Assembly: GCA_026984215.1 (NCBI GenBank)
Contig: JALSSO010000131.1
Coordinates: forward strand, 30,475-94,474
Length of the DNA stretch: 64,000 nucleotides
Direction: 5' to 3'
From: Gammaproteobacteria bacterium
GTDB lineage: Bacteria; Pseudomonadota; Gammaproteobacteria; JAJDOJ01
Part shown: positions 21,194 through 29,801 of the stretch, piece by piece
Position numbering within the stretch: position 1 is the stretch's first letter
Layout of the letters: the number at the start of each line of letters is the position of its first letter
Notes under the pieces: model-generated
What the model was told of the DNA's origin: nothing
Databases searched by the model: none
Seen by the model: only the letters and a program-made list of their open reading frames with translations
Position numbers and translations under genes: made by a program

Positions 21194-21914
21194 CGCCGGA
21201 CTCCTCGGGCGCCGCGCGCTGGCAACGGGCGTCGGCGCGAATCACGCGCGGCACCAGCACCCGCGGCTCGATACTCACCGGCTCGTAGATCACCCGCTGC
21301 TGCTCGGGGTCGTAGCGCATCTCCACGGTGCCCACCAGGGGGAAGTCCTTACGGAACGGATGCCCCACGAAACCGTAATCGGTCAGGATCCGGCGCAGGT
21401 CCGGATGCCCGTCGAACACGATCCCGTAGAGGTCGAAGGCCTCGCGCTCGTACCAGTTGGCCGAACTCCACACCGCAACCACCGACGGCACCACGGGGAA
21501 GGCGTCGTCCTCGCAGAAGACCTTCAGGCGCAACCGCCAGTTGTGACTCACCGACAGCAGCTGATAGACCACCGCGAACCGCGGGCCCTCTCGACCGCGC
21601 TCGGGCAGGTCCCCGAACTTGAAACGCGCATGCTGGGCGGACCGCACGCCGCGGCTGAACCCCGTGCTGGTGGCCTCGTCGGTGGACCATTCCGCCAACC
21701 CGTATTCCAGATAATCCACCCCGGCCAGGTCCATCAGCTGTTCGAAGCGCAGCTCCGGATCGTCGCGCAACCGGCGGCAGGCCTGCGGCAGATCTCTCGG
21801 GGCCAGCTGGATCGTGAGCTCCCCCCGGTCCGGGGTGAGCGCCATGATCCGGCCGCCGAGCCGGTCGCGCAGCGCGGCCTCCAGACGTCGCAGGCGTTCG
21901 GGGGTCTGGGCCAT
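21186..21914 (-). CDS. nuoC: NADH-quinone oxidoreductase subunit C
   Basis: 242 residues, the peripheral-arm 30-kDa subunit. The family motif [24 protein letters not shown] is followed by [13 protein letters not shown]. The start ATG 21914 is 4 bp after the nuoB stop region. The C-terminal 35 residues ([28 protein letters not shown]) are an arginine-rich tail beyond the core. Confidence 0.96.
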   Translation of the reverse strand: MAQTPERLRRLEAALRDRLGGRIMALTPDRGELTIQLAPRDLPQACRRLRDDPELRFEQLMDLAGVDYLEYGLAEWSTDEATSTGFSRGVRSAQHARFKFGDLPERGREGPRFAVVYQLLSVSHNWRLRLKVFCEDDAFPVVPSVVAVWSSANWYEREAFDLYGIVFDGHPDLRRILTDYGFVGHPFRKDFPLVGTVEMRYDPEQQRVIYEPVSIEPRVLVPRVIRADARCQRAAPEESGDA

Positions 21915-21918
21915 GGTT

Positions 21919-22395
21919 TCAGCGGGCGATGGTGCTGGTGTTGCGGATCTTGTTCTGCAGTTGCAGGATCCCGTAGAGGAGCGCCTCCGCAGTGGGCGGG
22001 CAGCCGGGCACGTAGATGTCCACCGGCACGATGCGGTCGCAGCCGCGCACCACCGAATAGGAATAGTGATAGTAACCGCCGCCGTTGGCACAGGAGCCCA
22101 TGGAGATCACCCAGCGCGGCTCGGCCATCTGATCGTAGACCTTGCGCAGGGCCGGGGCCATCTTGTTACACAAGGTGCCCGCCACGATCATCACGTCGGA
22201 CTGGCGTGGGCTCGGGCGGAACAGGATGCCGAAGCGGTCCAGATCGTAGCGCGATGCACCGGCGTGCATCATCTCCACCGCGCAGCAAGCCAGTCCGAAG
22301 GTCATGGGCCACAGGGAACCGGTACGCGCCCAATTGATGAGCTGGTCGGCGGTGGTGGTGACGAAGCCCTTCTCGAGGATGCCTTCTATTCCCAT
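21919..22395 (-). CDS. nuoB: NADH-quinone oxidoreductase subunit B
   Basis: 158 residues carrying the N2 [4Fe-4S] cluster that passes electrons to quinone. Ligands are in [33 protein letters not shown] and [16 protein letters not shown]. The preferred start is ATG 22395 ([19 protein letters not shown]), matching the family length; an ATG 7 codons earlier is also open. It overlaps the end of nuoA by 10 bp. Confidence 0.97.
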   Translation of the reverse strand: MGIEGILEKGFVTTTADQLINWARTGSLWPMTFGLACCAVEMMHAGASRYDLDRFGILFRPSPRQSDVMIVAGTLCNKMAPALRKVYDQMAEPRWVISMGSCANGGGYYHYSYSVVRGCDRIVPVDIYVPGCPPTAEALLYGILQLQNKIRNTSTIAR

Positions 22396-22742
22396 TCCAG
22401 CGCCCCCTTCTTCCACTCGTAGACGAAACCCACCACGAGCACGGCGAGAAACAGGGCCATGGCCAGCAGCCCAACCGCACCGATGGCGTCCAGGGTGACC
22501 GCCCAGGGAAAGAGAAACGCGATCTCAAGGTCGAAGATGATGAACAGGATGGCCACGAGGTAATAGCGCACGTCGAACTTCATGCGCGCATCTTCGAAGG
22601 CCTCGAACCCGCATTCGTAGGGAGAGTCCTTGGCGGGGTCCGGCCGCCGGGGGCCCATGAGGGCGCCCATGCCCAGCGCGATGGCTCCGATGGCGACGCC
22701 GATACCGAGGAAGATCAGGATTGGCAGGTAGTTTTCGAGCAT
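22386..22742 (-). CDS. nuoA: NADH-quinone oxidoreductase subunit A
   Basis: 118 residues with three membrane helices. The loop between helices 1 and 2 has the conserved [34 protein letters not shown] stretch, whose Cys lies near the quinone site. It is the first nuo gene. About 85 bp separate it from the tRNA-Leu gene on the same strand, with no evident terminator, so read-through from tpiA-secG is possible. Confidence 0.97.
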   Translation of the reverse strand: MLENYLPILIFLGIGVAIGAIALGMGALMGPRRPDPAKDSPYECGFEAFEDARMKFDVRYYLVAILFIIFDLEIAFLFPWAVTLDAIGAVGLLAMALFLAVLVVGFVYEWKKGALEWE

Positions 22743-22827
22743 CCGTCCTCTCGCTGCGTGCGCCGCTCCTGGCCGGAGATGCGACACCTCGATGCCCGAT
22801 CGGGATGCCGCCTGTGATTCCTTACGA

Positions 22828-22912
22828 GTGGTGCCGATGGCCGGATTCGAACCGGCACGGCTTTCGCCACTGCCCCCTCAAGACAGCGTGTCTACCAATT
22901 CCACCACATCGG
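22828..22912 (-). tRNA. tRNA-Leu (anticodon GAG)
   Basis: An 85-nt class II tRNA read on the minus strand, with 3' CCA encoded (22828-22830). The acceptor GCCGATG pairs with its 3' partner, the D arm GGTGGAATTGGTAGAC is typical of tRNA-Leu, and the anticodon stem CTGTC/GGCAG encloses TTGAGGG, giving anticodon GAG. A variable arm and GGTTCGAATCC follow. The position next to secG matches leuU of E. coli. Confidence 0.95.
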
Positions 22913-22924
22913 CATGAGCAGAAG

Positions 22925-22953
22925 CTAATGATTCCTCGTTATCCTACCATCAA
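22925..22953 (-). promoter_or_regulatory. Possible promoter for tRNA-Leu
   Basis: On the minus strand TTGATG (22953-22948), a 17-bp spacer and CATTAG (22930-22925) lie between the secG stop and the tRNA. The spacing and distance (12 bp from the -10 box to the tRNA 5' end) fit, but the -10 hexamer is poor. Confidence 0.3.
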
Positions 22954-22958
22954 GCCCT

Positions 22959-23417
22959 CTAATTGTCTTTGTTTTCTGGGACTTGGGGGGCTTCCGGCAC
23001 GGTCGGCAGATCCGCCTCCCCGCCTTCCGGCGCTGCGTCGACGGGCGGCAGATCGGCGGGGGCTCCGGCCGGCGCGGGCGTCGCTTTCTCCGCGGGCGCG
23101 GTGAGTGGCTGTGTCTTCGGGGCCGGGGGGGCCGGCGCCTCCGCCTGCAACTTGTCGATCACGCTCTCGGTCTTGGGACGATGGGCGGCCATGTACGCCA
23201 GCGCCAGGCTGTTGGCAAAGAACGCCGCAGCCAGCCAAGCCGTCATTTTGGTCAGGAACGACGCCGAGCCCTGTGCCCCGAACACCGTGGCCGAGGCGCC
23301 GCTGCCGAAGGCGGCACCCGCATCGGCCCCCTTGCCGTGCTGCAACAGGACCAGGCCGATCAGCGCCACGGCCAACAGCACGTCGATTCCCGTCAGGATG
23401 GCATACAGGGTGCTCAA
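22959..23417 (-). CDS. secG: Preprotein translocase subunit SecG
   Basis: 152 residues. Two membrane helices (about residues 4-24 and 54-77) flank the conserved loop [35 protein letters not shown]. SecG supports SecYEG-dependent protein export. The second half (residues ~85-152) is an Ala/Pro/Glu-rich tail longer than in E. coli SecG (110 residues). It follows tpiA by 10 bp and precedes tRNA-Leu, the conserved gammaproteobacterial order. Confidence 0.95.
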   Translation of the reverse strand: MSTLYAILTGIDVLLAVALIGLVLLQHGKGADAGAAFGSGASATVFGAQGSASFLTKMTAWLAAAFFANSLALAYMAAHRPKTESVIDKLQAEAPAPPAPKTQPLTAPAEKATPAPAGAPADLPPVDAAPEGGEADLPTVPEAPQVPENKDN

Positions 23418-23427
23418 GACCCGCCCC

Positions 23428-24180
23428 TCAGCCGGCGGCCCGGCAAATCGTCAGGAACTCGTCGGCCTGGAGCGAGGCGCCTCCGATGAGCCCCCCGTCG
23501 ATGTTGGGCTGTGCGAACAGCTCGGCGGCGTTGCCGCCCTTGACGCTGCCCCCGTAGAGGATCCGCAGCCCATCGGCCACGCCCGGGTCGAGGGCCCGCA
23601 GGCGCTCGCGGATGAAGACATGCACCGCCTCGGCCTGATCCGGGGTGGCGGTCCTGCCCGTGCCGATGGCCCAGACCGGCTCGTAGGCCACCACCGCGCG
23701 GGCGAACGCCGCGGCGCCCACCCGCTCCAGCACCGCGTCGAGCTGCCGCCCGACCACCTGCTCGGTGATGCCCTGCTCGCGTTCCTCCAGGAGCTCGCCC
23801 ACGCAGAGGATCGGTACCAGCCCCCCGCGCTGGGCCGCCTCGAACTTGCGGGCCACCAGCTCGTCGGTGTCGCCGTAGAGGCTGCGCCGTTCCGAGTGGC
23901 CCACGATCACATAATGGCAGCCCACCTCCTCGAGCATGGGCGCCGAGACCTCGCCGGTGAAGGCGCCGGAGTCGTGGTCGCAGACGTCCTGGGCGCCGAG
24001 CCGGATCGCCGACCCTTCCAGGAGGCCCTGCGCCAGCGGCAGATAGACGTAGGGAGGGCATACGGCCACCTCGGCGGCGCCGACCTCGCCCATTCCGGCG
24101 CGAATCCCGCCGATCAGCTCGCGCGTCATGGCCAGGGAGCCGTTCAGCTTCCAGTTTCCGGCGACCAGTTTCTGCCGCAT
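23428..24180 (-). CDS. tpiA: Triosephosphate isomerase
   Basis: 250 residues, the normal length. It interconverts dihydroxyacetone phosphate and glyceraldehyde 3-phosphate. Active-site residues are visible: the lysine in AGNWKLNGS, the histidine in VIVGHSERR, the glutamate in [17 protein letters not shown] (with the loop-6 region), and phosphate-binding [12 protein letters not shown]. It lies upstream of secG in the same transcription unit. Confidence 0.97.
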   Translation of the reverse strand: MRQKLVAGNWKLNGSLAMTRELIGGIRAGMGEVGAAEVAVCPPYVYLPLAQGLLEGSAIRLGAQDVCDHDSGAFTGEVSAPMLEEVGCHYVIVGHSERRSLYGDTDELVARKFEAAQRGGLVPILCVGELLEEREQGITEQVVGRQLDAVLERVGAAAFARAVVAYEPVWAIGTGRTATPDQAEAVHVFIRERLRALDPGVADGLRILYGGSVKGGNAAELFAQPNIDGGLIGGASLQADEFLTICRAAG

Positions 24181-24238
24181 CGCATCCCGCTCCAGGTAAA
24201 AAATCGGCGCGCAAGCTTACCGCCGGGGCGCATGGAAA

Positions 24239-25321
24239 TCAATTTCGGCGAGCCGGCATCGACTCCCGCAAGCGCGCCGCGTGCAGGCGGTTGTGCAGCA
24301 CCACCAGCGCCGTGAACAGAATCAGCGCACCGGCCTGGTGGGTCGAAGCCAGGGGTACCGGGACCACCAGGAGCAGGGTGGCGATGCCGAGGCCCACCTG
24401 AGCCACGCCGACCACCGCCAGCAGGTTCAACACCCGGCGCGCAGGCCCCTCCAACCGCCGACGCGCCAGCCACAGGGCCAGCAGCGCCGCCAGCGTGAGC
24501 AGCCCCAGCACCCGATGCTGGAACTGCACCGTCATGGGATTCTCGAAAAAGTTCCGCCAGGCGGGCTCCAGCGCCAGCAGGCCCTCGGGCACCAGCCTGT
24601 CTTCCATCAGGGGAAAGGTGTTCCAAGCGTGTCCCGCTTTGAGTCCGGCCACGAAGGCGCCGGCCGTCATGGTCAACAAGACCAGCGCCAGCGCGCCCGC
24701 CGCCCCGAGACGAACGCCCCTGGGCCCACCACGCACCGGACGCCCCGGCCACAGGCCCAGCGCCACCCACAGGATGTAGCCGTACAACAAAACGGCGAAC
24801 ATGAAATGGGCGGCCAGCCGGTATTGGCTGACGCGTGGATCGTCCACCAGCCCGCTCTGGACCATGTACCAGCCGAGCAGCCCCTGCAGACCGCCCAGGA
24901 CGAACACGGTGATCAGCTTGGGGGTGAATCCCTCCGGCAGCCGCCGCCTCCACCAGAACCAGAGGAACGGAATCAGGAAGACCAGCCCGATGGTCCGCCC
25001 CAGGACCCGGTGTGCGTACTCCACGAGAAAGATGCGCTTGAAGCCGGCCAGGTCCATGCCGACGTTCACCTTCCGGTATTCGGGCGAGGCCTTGTATTTG
25101 TCGAAGACCTCCCGCCAGTCGGCCTCGGAGCGCGGCGGCACGATCCCGAAGATCGGATCCCACTCGACCATGGACAGCCCGGACCCCGTCAGGCGCGTGA
25201 TCCCGCCCAGGACCACCATGGAAAAGATCAACGCACAAACGACGTACAGCCACAGGGCCACGGCGCGCGGGGCCGCGCGCCGCCCTTCGTCCTGTCCGTC
25301 CGCCCGAACAGCCGACTCCAT
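24239..25321 (-). CDS. ctaA: Heme A synthase (COX15/CtaA family)
   Basis: 360 residues with about eight membrane helices. CtaA oxidises heme O to heme A for aa3-type cytochrome oxidases. The motif VLGGITRLTGSGLSMVEW at the first helix, the histidines in FLVEYAHRVLGR and MTVQFQHRVLGLL, and the late histidine segment in ASTHQAGALILFTALVVLHNRLH are consistent with the four heme-ligating histidines. The wording MVEWDPIFGIVPP and the internal duplication resemble the alphaproteobacterial/mitochondrial COX15 type. No oxidase genes are in the window. A 58-bp gap separates it from tpiA. Confidence 0.93.
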   Translation of the reverse strand: MESAVRADGQDEGRRAAPRAVALWLYVVCALIFSMVVLGGITRLTGSGLSMVEWDPIFGIVPPRSEADWREVFDKYKASPEYRKVNVGMDLAGFKRIFLVEYAHRVLGRTIGLVFLIPFLWFWWRRRLPEGFTPKLITVFVLGGLQGLLGWYMVQSGLVDDPRVSQYRLAAHFMFAVLLYGYILWVALGLWPGRPVRGGPRGVRLGAAGALALVLLTMTAGAFVAGLKAGHAWNTFPLMEDRLVPEGLLALEPAWRNFFENPMTVQFQHRVLGLLTLAALLALWLARRRLEGPARRVLNLLAVVGVAQVGLGIATLLLVVPVPLASTHQAGALILFTALVVLHNRLHAARLRESMPARRN

Positions 25322-25424
25322 CGGCGCCCTCCATGCCGGTAGGGTGGAAAGGGCGCAAAGTATAACGGACCGCCGGGGCGAAAGGTCGCGGAGGGCGGTC
25401 GCCCGGATCGGCCGGCGAGCGGGA

Positions 25425-25778
25425 TCAGCTGGGGGCGCGGGCCGCGCTGCGGGTCATGTCGGCCTCGTTGGGGCAGCCATCGAACTCGGCGAAACGCGCC
25501 TCGGCCAGGGCACGGTCGCATTCCCGGCCCTGCTCGCAATCCTCGCAGCGCCGCAGCTGGGCCTCGAGATCCAGCACCGACTCCTCGTGCACGTGGCGGC
25601 GCGGATCGATGCCCCGCTGACGCAGCGCGCGCGCCATGCGCAGCGACTCCATGCGCGCGAGCAATGCCTCGCGCCAGCGTTCGCCCTGCCGGATGTTGTG
25701 TAGGATCGCGATCATCAGCGCAGCGATCACCCCCACCACGGCCGCCACCATCAGCACTCCGGTCAATGAACTCAGCAT
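25425..25778 (-). CDS. DUF6455-like membrane-anchored protein
   Basis: 117 residues from ATG 25778, chosen because GGAGG lies 8 bases upstream. One membrane helix (SSLTGVLMVAAVVGVIAALMIAIL) is followed by a cytoplasmic domain with paired cysteines in LRRCEDCEQGRECDRALAEARFAEFDGCPNEADM, which resembles the DUF6455 pattern of small proteobacterial proteins. The function is unknown. The gene is divergent from hemN, and the FNR-type box between them could act on both. Confidence 0.6.
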   Translation of the reverse strand: MLSSLTGVLMVAAVVGVIAALMIAILHNIRQGERWREALLARMESLRMARALRQRGIDPRRHVHEESVLDLEAQLRRCEDCEQGRECDRALAEARFAEFDGCPNEADMTRSAARAPS

Positions 25779-25855
25779 CCTTCCCGCCTCCGACGAATCC
25801 ACCCGTCCGTATTGCCCGCAAACCGCTATCATGGATGCAGATTCCCGGATGCGGC

Positions 25856-25869
25856 TTGACACACATCAA
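25856..25869. promoter_or_regulatory. FNR/ANR-type binding site upstream of hemN
   Basis: TTGACACACATCAA matches the FNR consensus TTGAT-N4-ATCAA at nine of ten defined positions. It lies 85 bp before the hemN start codon and 78 bp from the divergent DUF6455-like gene. A weaker half-matching copy, TTGATGCGCGTCAT, follows at 25885-25898. hemN is a classic target of FNR/ANR in gammaproteobacteria, and two FNR proteins are encoded within 6 kb. Confidence 0.75.
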
Positions 25870-25953
25870 GCGGCCCACGGGCCCTTGATGCGCGTCATCG
25901 TCCTCGGGCACCGCATCCGTTACAGTGGCCGGCATCGCCGAGGAGGGCTCCCC

Positions 25954-27351
25954 ATGGCCATGCAGCAAGGCATCGAATTCGATCCGGATCTGATCCGGCG
26001 CTACGACAAGGCCGGCCCGCGTTATACGTCTTACCCCACCGCCGTCCAGTTCCACGAGCAGTTCGCAGAGACCGACTATCGGGCCGCGGCCAGCGCCTCC
26101 AATCAGGCCGATCCCGCCCGCCCCCTCTCACTCTATTTCCATATCCCCTTCTGCGCACGGGTGTGCTTCTATTGCGCTTGTAACAAGGTGGTGACCAAGG
26201 ACCGCTCGCGCGCCGCGCCGTATCTCGAGGACCTCTACCGGGAGATGGCCCTGCAAAGCGCCCTGTTCGACCGGCGGCGGGTGGTGGATCAGCTCCACTG
26301 GGGCGGGGGCACGCCGACCTTCCTCAGCCGCAGCGAGATGAGCCGGCTCATGGAGGAAACGGCGCGGCGTTTCCGGCTGCGCGACGACGACGGCGGCGAG
26401 TACGCCATCGAGGTGGACCCCCGCGAGGCCGATCCCGACACCATCGCCCATCTGCGGGGGCTGGGATTCAATCGCCTGAGCCTCGGCGTGCAGGATTTCG
26501 ATCCCCGTGTGCAGCGGGCGGTCAACCGCATCCAGAGCGAGCGCGAGACCCGCGCCATCCTGGACGCCGCCCGCGCCCAGGGCTTCAAATCCATCAACGT
26601 GGACCTGATCTACGGCCTGCCGTTCCAGACCGAGGCGTCCTTCGCGCGCACCGTGGAACGGATCGTCGAGGCGGCCCCGGACCGGCTCTCGGTGTTCAAC
26701 TATGCGCACCTACCCGAGCGCTTCAAACCCCAGCGGCGGATCCGGGCCGAGGATCTCCCCTCACCGTCCACCAAGCTGGCCATCCTGCGCCGGACCATCG
26801 AGCAGCTCACCGAAGCCGGCTACGTCTACATCGGCATGGACCATTTCGCCCGACCCGAGGACGAGCTCGCCCAAGCCCAGCGCGAGGGCAAACTGCACCG
26901 CAACTTTCAGGGATACTCCACGCGCGCCGGCGCCGATCTGGTGGCCATGGGGATCACCGCCATCGGTCAAGTGGGAGATACCTACGGGCAGAACGTGCGC
27001 ACGCTGGAGGCCTACCACCAACGCCTGGCGGAAGGGCGCCTGCCCATCTGGCGGGGGGTGACCCTGACCCCGGACGATCGGCTGCGCAGGCACGTGATCT
27101 CGCAGCTCATCTGCCACTTCGAACTGGACACCCGAGCAGTGGAACGGCGCTTCGGGGTGGACTTCGACGACTACTTCGCCACCGAGCTGGCCGACCTGCG
27201 GAACATGGAGCGCGACGGACTCGTGCGGTGGGACGGGACCCGTATCACCGTTGCGCTGAAGGGACGGTTGCTGATCCGCAACGTGTGCATGGTGTTCGAC
27301 CGCTATCTGCGCGAGGCGGCCGCCCAGGCCCGGTTCTCCAAGGTGATCTGA
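25954..27351 (+). CDS. hemN: Oxygen-independent coproporphyrinogen III dehydrogenase HemN
   Basis: 465 residues, close to E. coli HemN (457). This radical SAM enzyme decarboxylates coproporphyrinogen III to protoporphyrinogen IX without oxygen. The N-terminal substrate stretch DKAGPRYTSYPTA is present, as are the cluster cysteines CARVCFYC (C67, C71, C74) plus C76 in CACNK, typical of true HemN. Start ATG 25954 has AGGAGG 7 bases upstream. An FNR-type box lies upstream, and a strong hairpin terminator follows at 27381. The late TRAGADLVAMGITAIGQVG segment is a HemN signature. Confidence 0.96.
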   Translation: MAMQQGIEFDPDLIRRYDKAGPRYTSYPTAVQFHEQFAETDYRAAASASNQADPARPLSLYFHIPFCARVCFYCACNKVVTKDRSRAAPYLEDLYREMALQSALFDRRRVVDQLHWGGGTPTFLSRSEMSRLMEETARRFRLRDDDGGEYAIEVDPREADPDTIAHLRGLGFNRLSLGVQDFDPRVQRAVNRIQSERETRAILDAARAQGFKSINVDLIYGLPFQTEASFARTVERIVEAAPDRLSVFNYAHLPERFKPQRRIRAEDLPSPSTKLAILRRTIEQLTEAGYVYIGMDHFARPEDELAQAQREGKLHRNFQGYSTRAGADLVAMGITAIGQVGDTYGQNVRTLEAYHQRLAEGRLPIWRGVTLTPDDRLRRHVISQLICHFELDTRAVERRFGVDFDDYFATELADLRNMERDGLVRWDGTRITVALKGRLLIRNVCMVFDRYLREAAAQARFSKVI

Positions 27352-27380
27352 CAGACCACGCGGTCGGCGCGGCCCCAACG

Positions 27381-27410
27381 TGAAAACGGCGCCCGAAGGC
27401 GCCGTTTTCA
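27381..27410. terminator. Bidirectional terminator between hemN and the sulfur globule-like gene
   Basis: A perfect 13-bp stem (27381-27393 with 27398-27410) encloses the tetraloop CGAA. The arms begin and end in TGAAAA/TTTTCA, so both strands show a GC stem with a U-run inside its foot. It sits between convergent genes and can serve both. Confidence 0.85.
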
Positions 27411-27435
27411 CGAGCAGCGAATTCCCGTGCAGGGA

Positions 27436-27762
27436 TTACTTGCCGCCCTGGTTCTGGGCGGGTGCCGCAGGAGCCGCCGGGGCGGCGTAGGGTGCGCCCC
27501 AGGGACCCGGTGCGTAGCCCGGATAGCCATAGGGGCCATAGGCATACGGAGGCGGATAGGCCCACCACGGACCATAGTAGTCGTAGTAGTCGCCCCAGCC
27601 ACGAGCACTGCCCCGAGCGCTGAAGTCGAAATCGCCGAAGCCGTCGCCCCAGCCACGGCTCCAGCCGGGACCATCGCCCCACCAGGCGCTGGCGGGCTGC
27701 ATGGCCAGGGCCGCCGCGGCAGCCAGGACCGCTGCAGAGGAAAAGGTCGCAACCTTCTTCAT
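27436..27762 (-). CDS. Sulfur globule protein-like secreted protein (SgpA/SgpB/CV1-CV2 type)
   Basis: 108 residues. A clear signal peptide (MKKVATFSSAAVLAAAAALAMQPASA, cleavage after residue 26) is followed by WWGDGPGW and a mature part very rich in Gly, Tyr, Pro, Trp and Ala (YYDYYGPWWAYPPPYAYGPYGYPGYAPGPWG). This composition and the AWWG mature start resemble the structural envelope proteins of periplasmic sulfur globules in purple sulfur bacteria. Those proteins are low-complexity, so similarity can be convergent. GGGAGG lies 6 bases before the ATG. A promoter is visible at 27916-27944. No sox or dsr genes are nearby. Confidence 0.65.
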   Translation of the reverse strand: MKKVATFSSAAVLAAAAALAMQPASAWWGDGPGWSRGWGDGFGDFDFSARGSARGWGDYYDYYGPWWAYPPPYAYGPYGYPGYAPGPWGAPYAAPAAPAAPAQNQGGK

Positions 27763-27915
27763 ATCGTACCTCCCAAAAGGATCAGGAAAACGTGTCGAGG
27801 ACACGGGCGAAACACCTGAGGCGCTGCCGGCCGGGCGGAACTGCCATTCCCTGAGCTCACAACGCCCGGGTGTTCCACAGAAGCCCCTTCCAGACCGCGA
27901 AGGAACCAGGCTCCG

Positions 27916-27944
27916 ATTATGCGTCGGGCCGAAAGCGAAGTAAA
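27916..27944 (-). promoter_or_regulatory. Candidate sigma-70 promoter for the sulfur globule-like gene
   Basis: On the minus strand TTTACT (27944-27939), a 17-bp spacer and CATAAT (27921-27916) form a good promoter in the gap between pdxH and the target gene. The leader would be about 145 nt and contains a small hairpin, CGTGTC/GACACG, at 27791-27805. Confidence 0.5.
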
Positions 27945-27990
27945 CTCCGCTCCCTGTCCCAGATCAGCCGCCACCCGGCCCGGCCGACAC

Positions 27991-28581
27991 TCACGGATAC
28001 AGCAGCACCTTTCGCCACTCACCCGAGGCCTCGCGCAGGTAGCAGAGGCGCTCGTGCAGGCGATGCCACCCGGCCGTCCAGAACTCGATCCGTTCCGGCA
28101 CGACTCGGTAGCCGCCCCACCGGGGTGGACGAGGCACGACCCGGTCCCGGAACCGCTGCCGCATCTCTTCCACCCGTCGCTCCAGGACCGCACGGCTTTC
28201 GAGCGGCTCGGACTGCAGCGAGGCCCAGGCGCCGATCTGGCTGTCGCGCGGCCGGCTCGCCCAATACCGGTCCGCCTCCTCGGCATCCACCTGCTCCGCC
28301 ACCCCTTCGATGAGCACCTGGCGGGCCAGGGGCTGCCAATAGAAACACAGCGCCACGCTCGGATTCTCGCGCAGCTGCCGCGCCTTGCGGCTCTGGAGAT
28401 TGGTGTAGAAGACGAACCCGCGCCGATCGTGATGCTTGAGCAGCACGGTACGCGCCGACGGCCGGCCGTCGGCGGCCGCCGTGGCCAGCGTCATGGCCGT
28501 GGGCTCGGGCAGCTCCGTCTTCATCGCCTCCTCCAGCAGTTCACCGAACCGCCGTATGGCCTCCTCGTACAGATCCGTCAT
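27991..28581 (-). CDS. pdxH: Pyridoxamine/pyridoxine 5'-phosphate oxidase
   Basis: 196 residues. PdxH makes pyridoxal 5'-phosphate with FMN and oxygen. Motifs include AMTLATAAADGRPSARTVLLKHHDRRGFVFYTNLQSRKARQL, the SRPRDSQIGAWASLQS stretch that binds substrate, PPRWGGYRVVPERIEFW, and the C-terminal RLHERLCYLRE with the LYP ending. Start ATG 28581 gives the usual length; eight upstream codons are open. Confidence 0.95.
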   Translation of the reverse strand: MTDLYEEAIRRFGELLEEAMKTELPEPTAMTLATAAADGRPSARTVLLKHHDRRGFVFYTNLQSRKARQLRENPSVALCFYWQPLARQVLIEGVAEQVDAEEADRYWASRPRDSQIGAWASLQSEPLESRAVLERRVEEMRQRFRDRVVPRPPRWGGYRVVPERIEFWTAGWHRLHERLCYLREASGEWRKVLLYP

Positions 28582-28830
28582 GCGCACTCCCCATCTCGTG
28601 AACATGGCCTCTCGGGCTCATGGTAGCAGCGCGCGCAAACCGCAAACCCGACCCAGGTCAGGCGAGGGCGCGGTCCCAGGCCGGACGCGGCGGAGCGCTG
28701 CGGGCTGAAATTCCTTGGAGCTGCCGGTATACAATGGCGTGAAAACTGGTCGGTTTGCCCCGGCTGGCGATGAGAAGGGGGCGGCGAGCCGGCGTTTCGA
28801 CACGAAAACTCCTGCAGACTCGGAGGCAAC

Positions 28831-29586
28831 GTGGCGCACCTGCGGATCAGACGTGACTGCTCACAGTGCTCGCGCGGCGGCGAATGCCCCATGGCCCTGC
28901 TGGCCCAAACCTCCGCGCCCCGCCCGCCGGCCCAGCTCAACGTGTGGCATCAGGTCTACAAGCGCGGTGAGGCGTTGTTTCGGGTGGGAGAACCCTTCCG
29001 CTCCATCGGGATCCTGCGCTCCGGAGCCGTGAAGACCTACCTGCAGCGCGACGACGGTTCCGAACAGGTGCTCGCCTTCCTACTCCCCGGCGACATCCTG
29101 GGCCTGGACGCCATCGCCGCCGGCCAGCACATGCGCAATGCCGTGGCCCTGGACACCACCAGCGCCTGCCTGGTCCCGTACGACGGCGTGGACGAGATCT
29201 CCAACCGCTTTCCCGCGTTGCGCCGGGAGATGATGCGCCAAATGAGCCTGGGCCTAGTGCGTGACGCTCAAGTGCACATGTTGCTGACGATGCGCACCGC
29301 CGATCAGCGTCTGGCGGCCTTCCTATTGGACCTGTCCAACTGGTACCGCAACCACGGGTTCTCGGCCCGGGAGTTCCAGCTCCCCATGCCCCGGGCGGAC
29401 ATCGCCAACTATCTGAACATCAAGCCCGAAACGCTCAGCCGCGCGCTCACGCGCATGCAGAACGACGGACTGATCCGCGCCGAGCGGCGCCGCCTCCTCA
29501 TACTGGATCCCGATGCGCTGCGCACCATGGCCGGTGAATCCCTGCCACCGGAGGCGTGGCGCGCGGTGCGCAAGCAGGTGCAGTGA
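28831..29586 (+). CDS. fnr: FNR/ANR-type oxygen-sensing transcription regulator
   Basis: 251 residues starting at GTG 28831, with GGAGG 4-5 bases upstream. The cysteines that bind the oxygen-labile [4Fe-4S] cluster in FNR are all present: C10, C13 and C19 (CSQCSRGGEC) and C113 (SACLVPYD). A cNMP-fold domain is followed by a C-terminal winged helix whose recognition helix reads KPETLSRALTRMQ, keeping the E..SR residues that read TTGAT half-sites. It is therefore a plausible regulator of the site at 25856. The gene is monocistronic, divergent from pdxH. Confidence 0.9.
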   Translation: MAHLRIRRDCSQCSRGGECPMALLAQTSAPRPPAQLNVWHQVYKRGEALFRVGEPFRSIGILRSGAVKTYLQRDDGSEQVLAFLLPGDILGLDAIAAGQHMRNAVALDTTSACLVPYDGVDEISNRFPALRREMMRQMSLGLVRDAQVHMLLTMRTADQRLAAFLLDLSNWYRNHGFSAREFQLPMPRADIANYLNIKPETLSRALTRMQNDGLIRAERRRLLILDPDALRTMAGESLPPEAWRAVRKQVQ

Positions 29587-29801
29587 TCCCGTGGCCTGCG
29601 CGGGTCATCCCCGGTGGCAGGTGCTGCTCCCTCGGTTCCGCGGCGCATGGAAACACCGCTCGGCATGCACCAAGCGCGATATAGGAGGCCCTTCGGGCGG
29701 AAAAACCGAATATCCGAGTACCAGGCCACGCGGCTTCGCGGTCGTGCGGCAGGTCGATCTTTTCTCGATACTCAAACTCACACTCAAGAGGTAGCCCGAC
29801 C

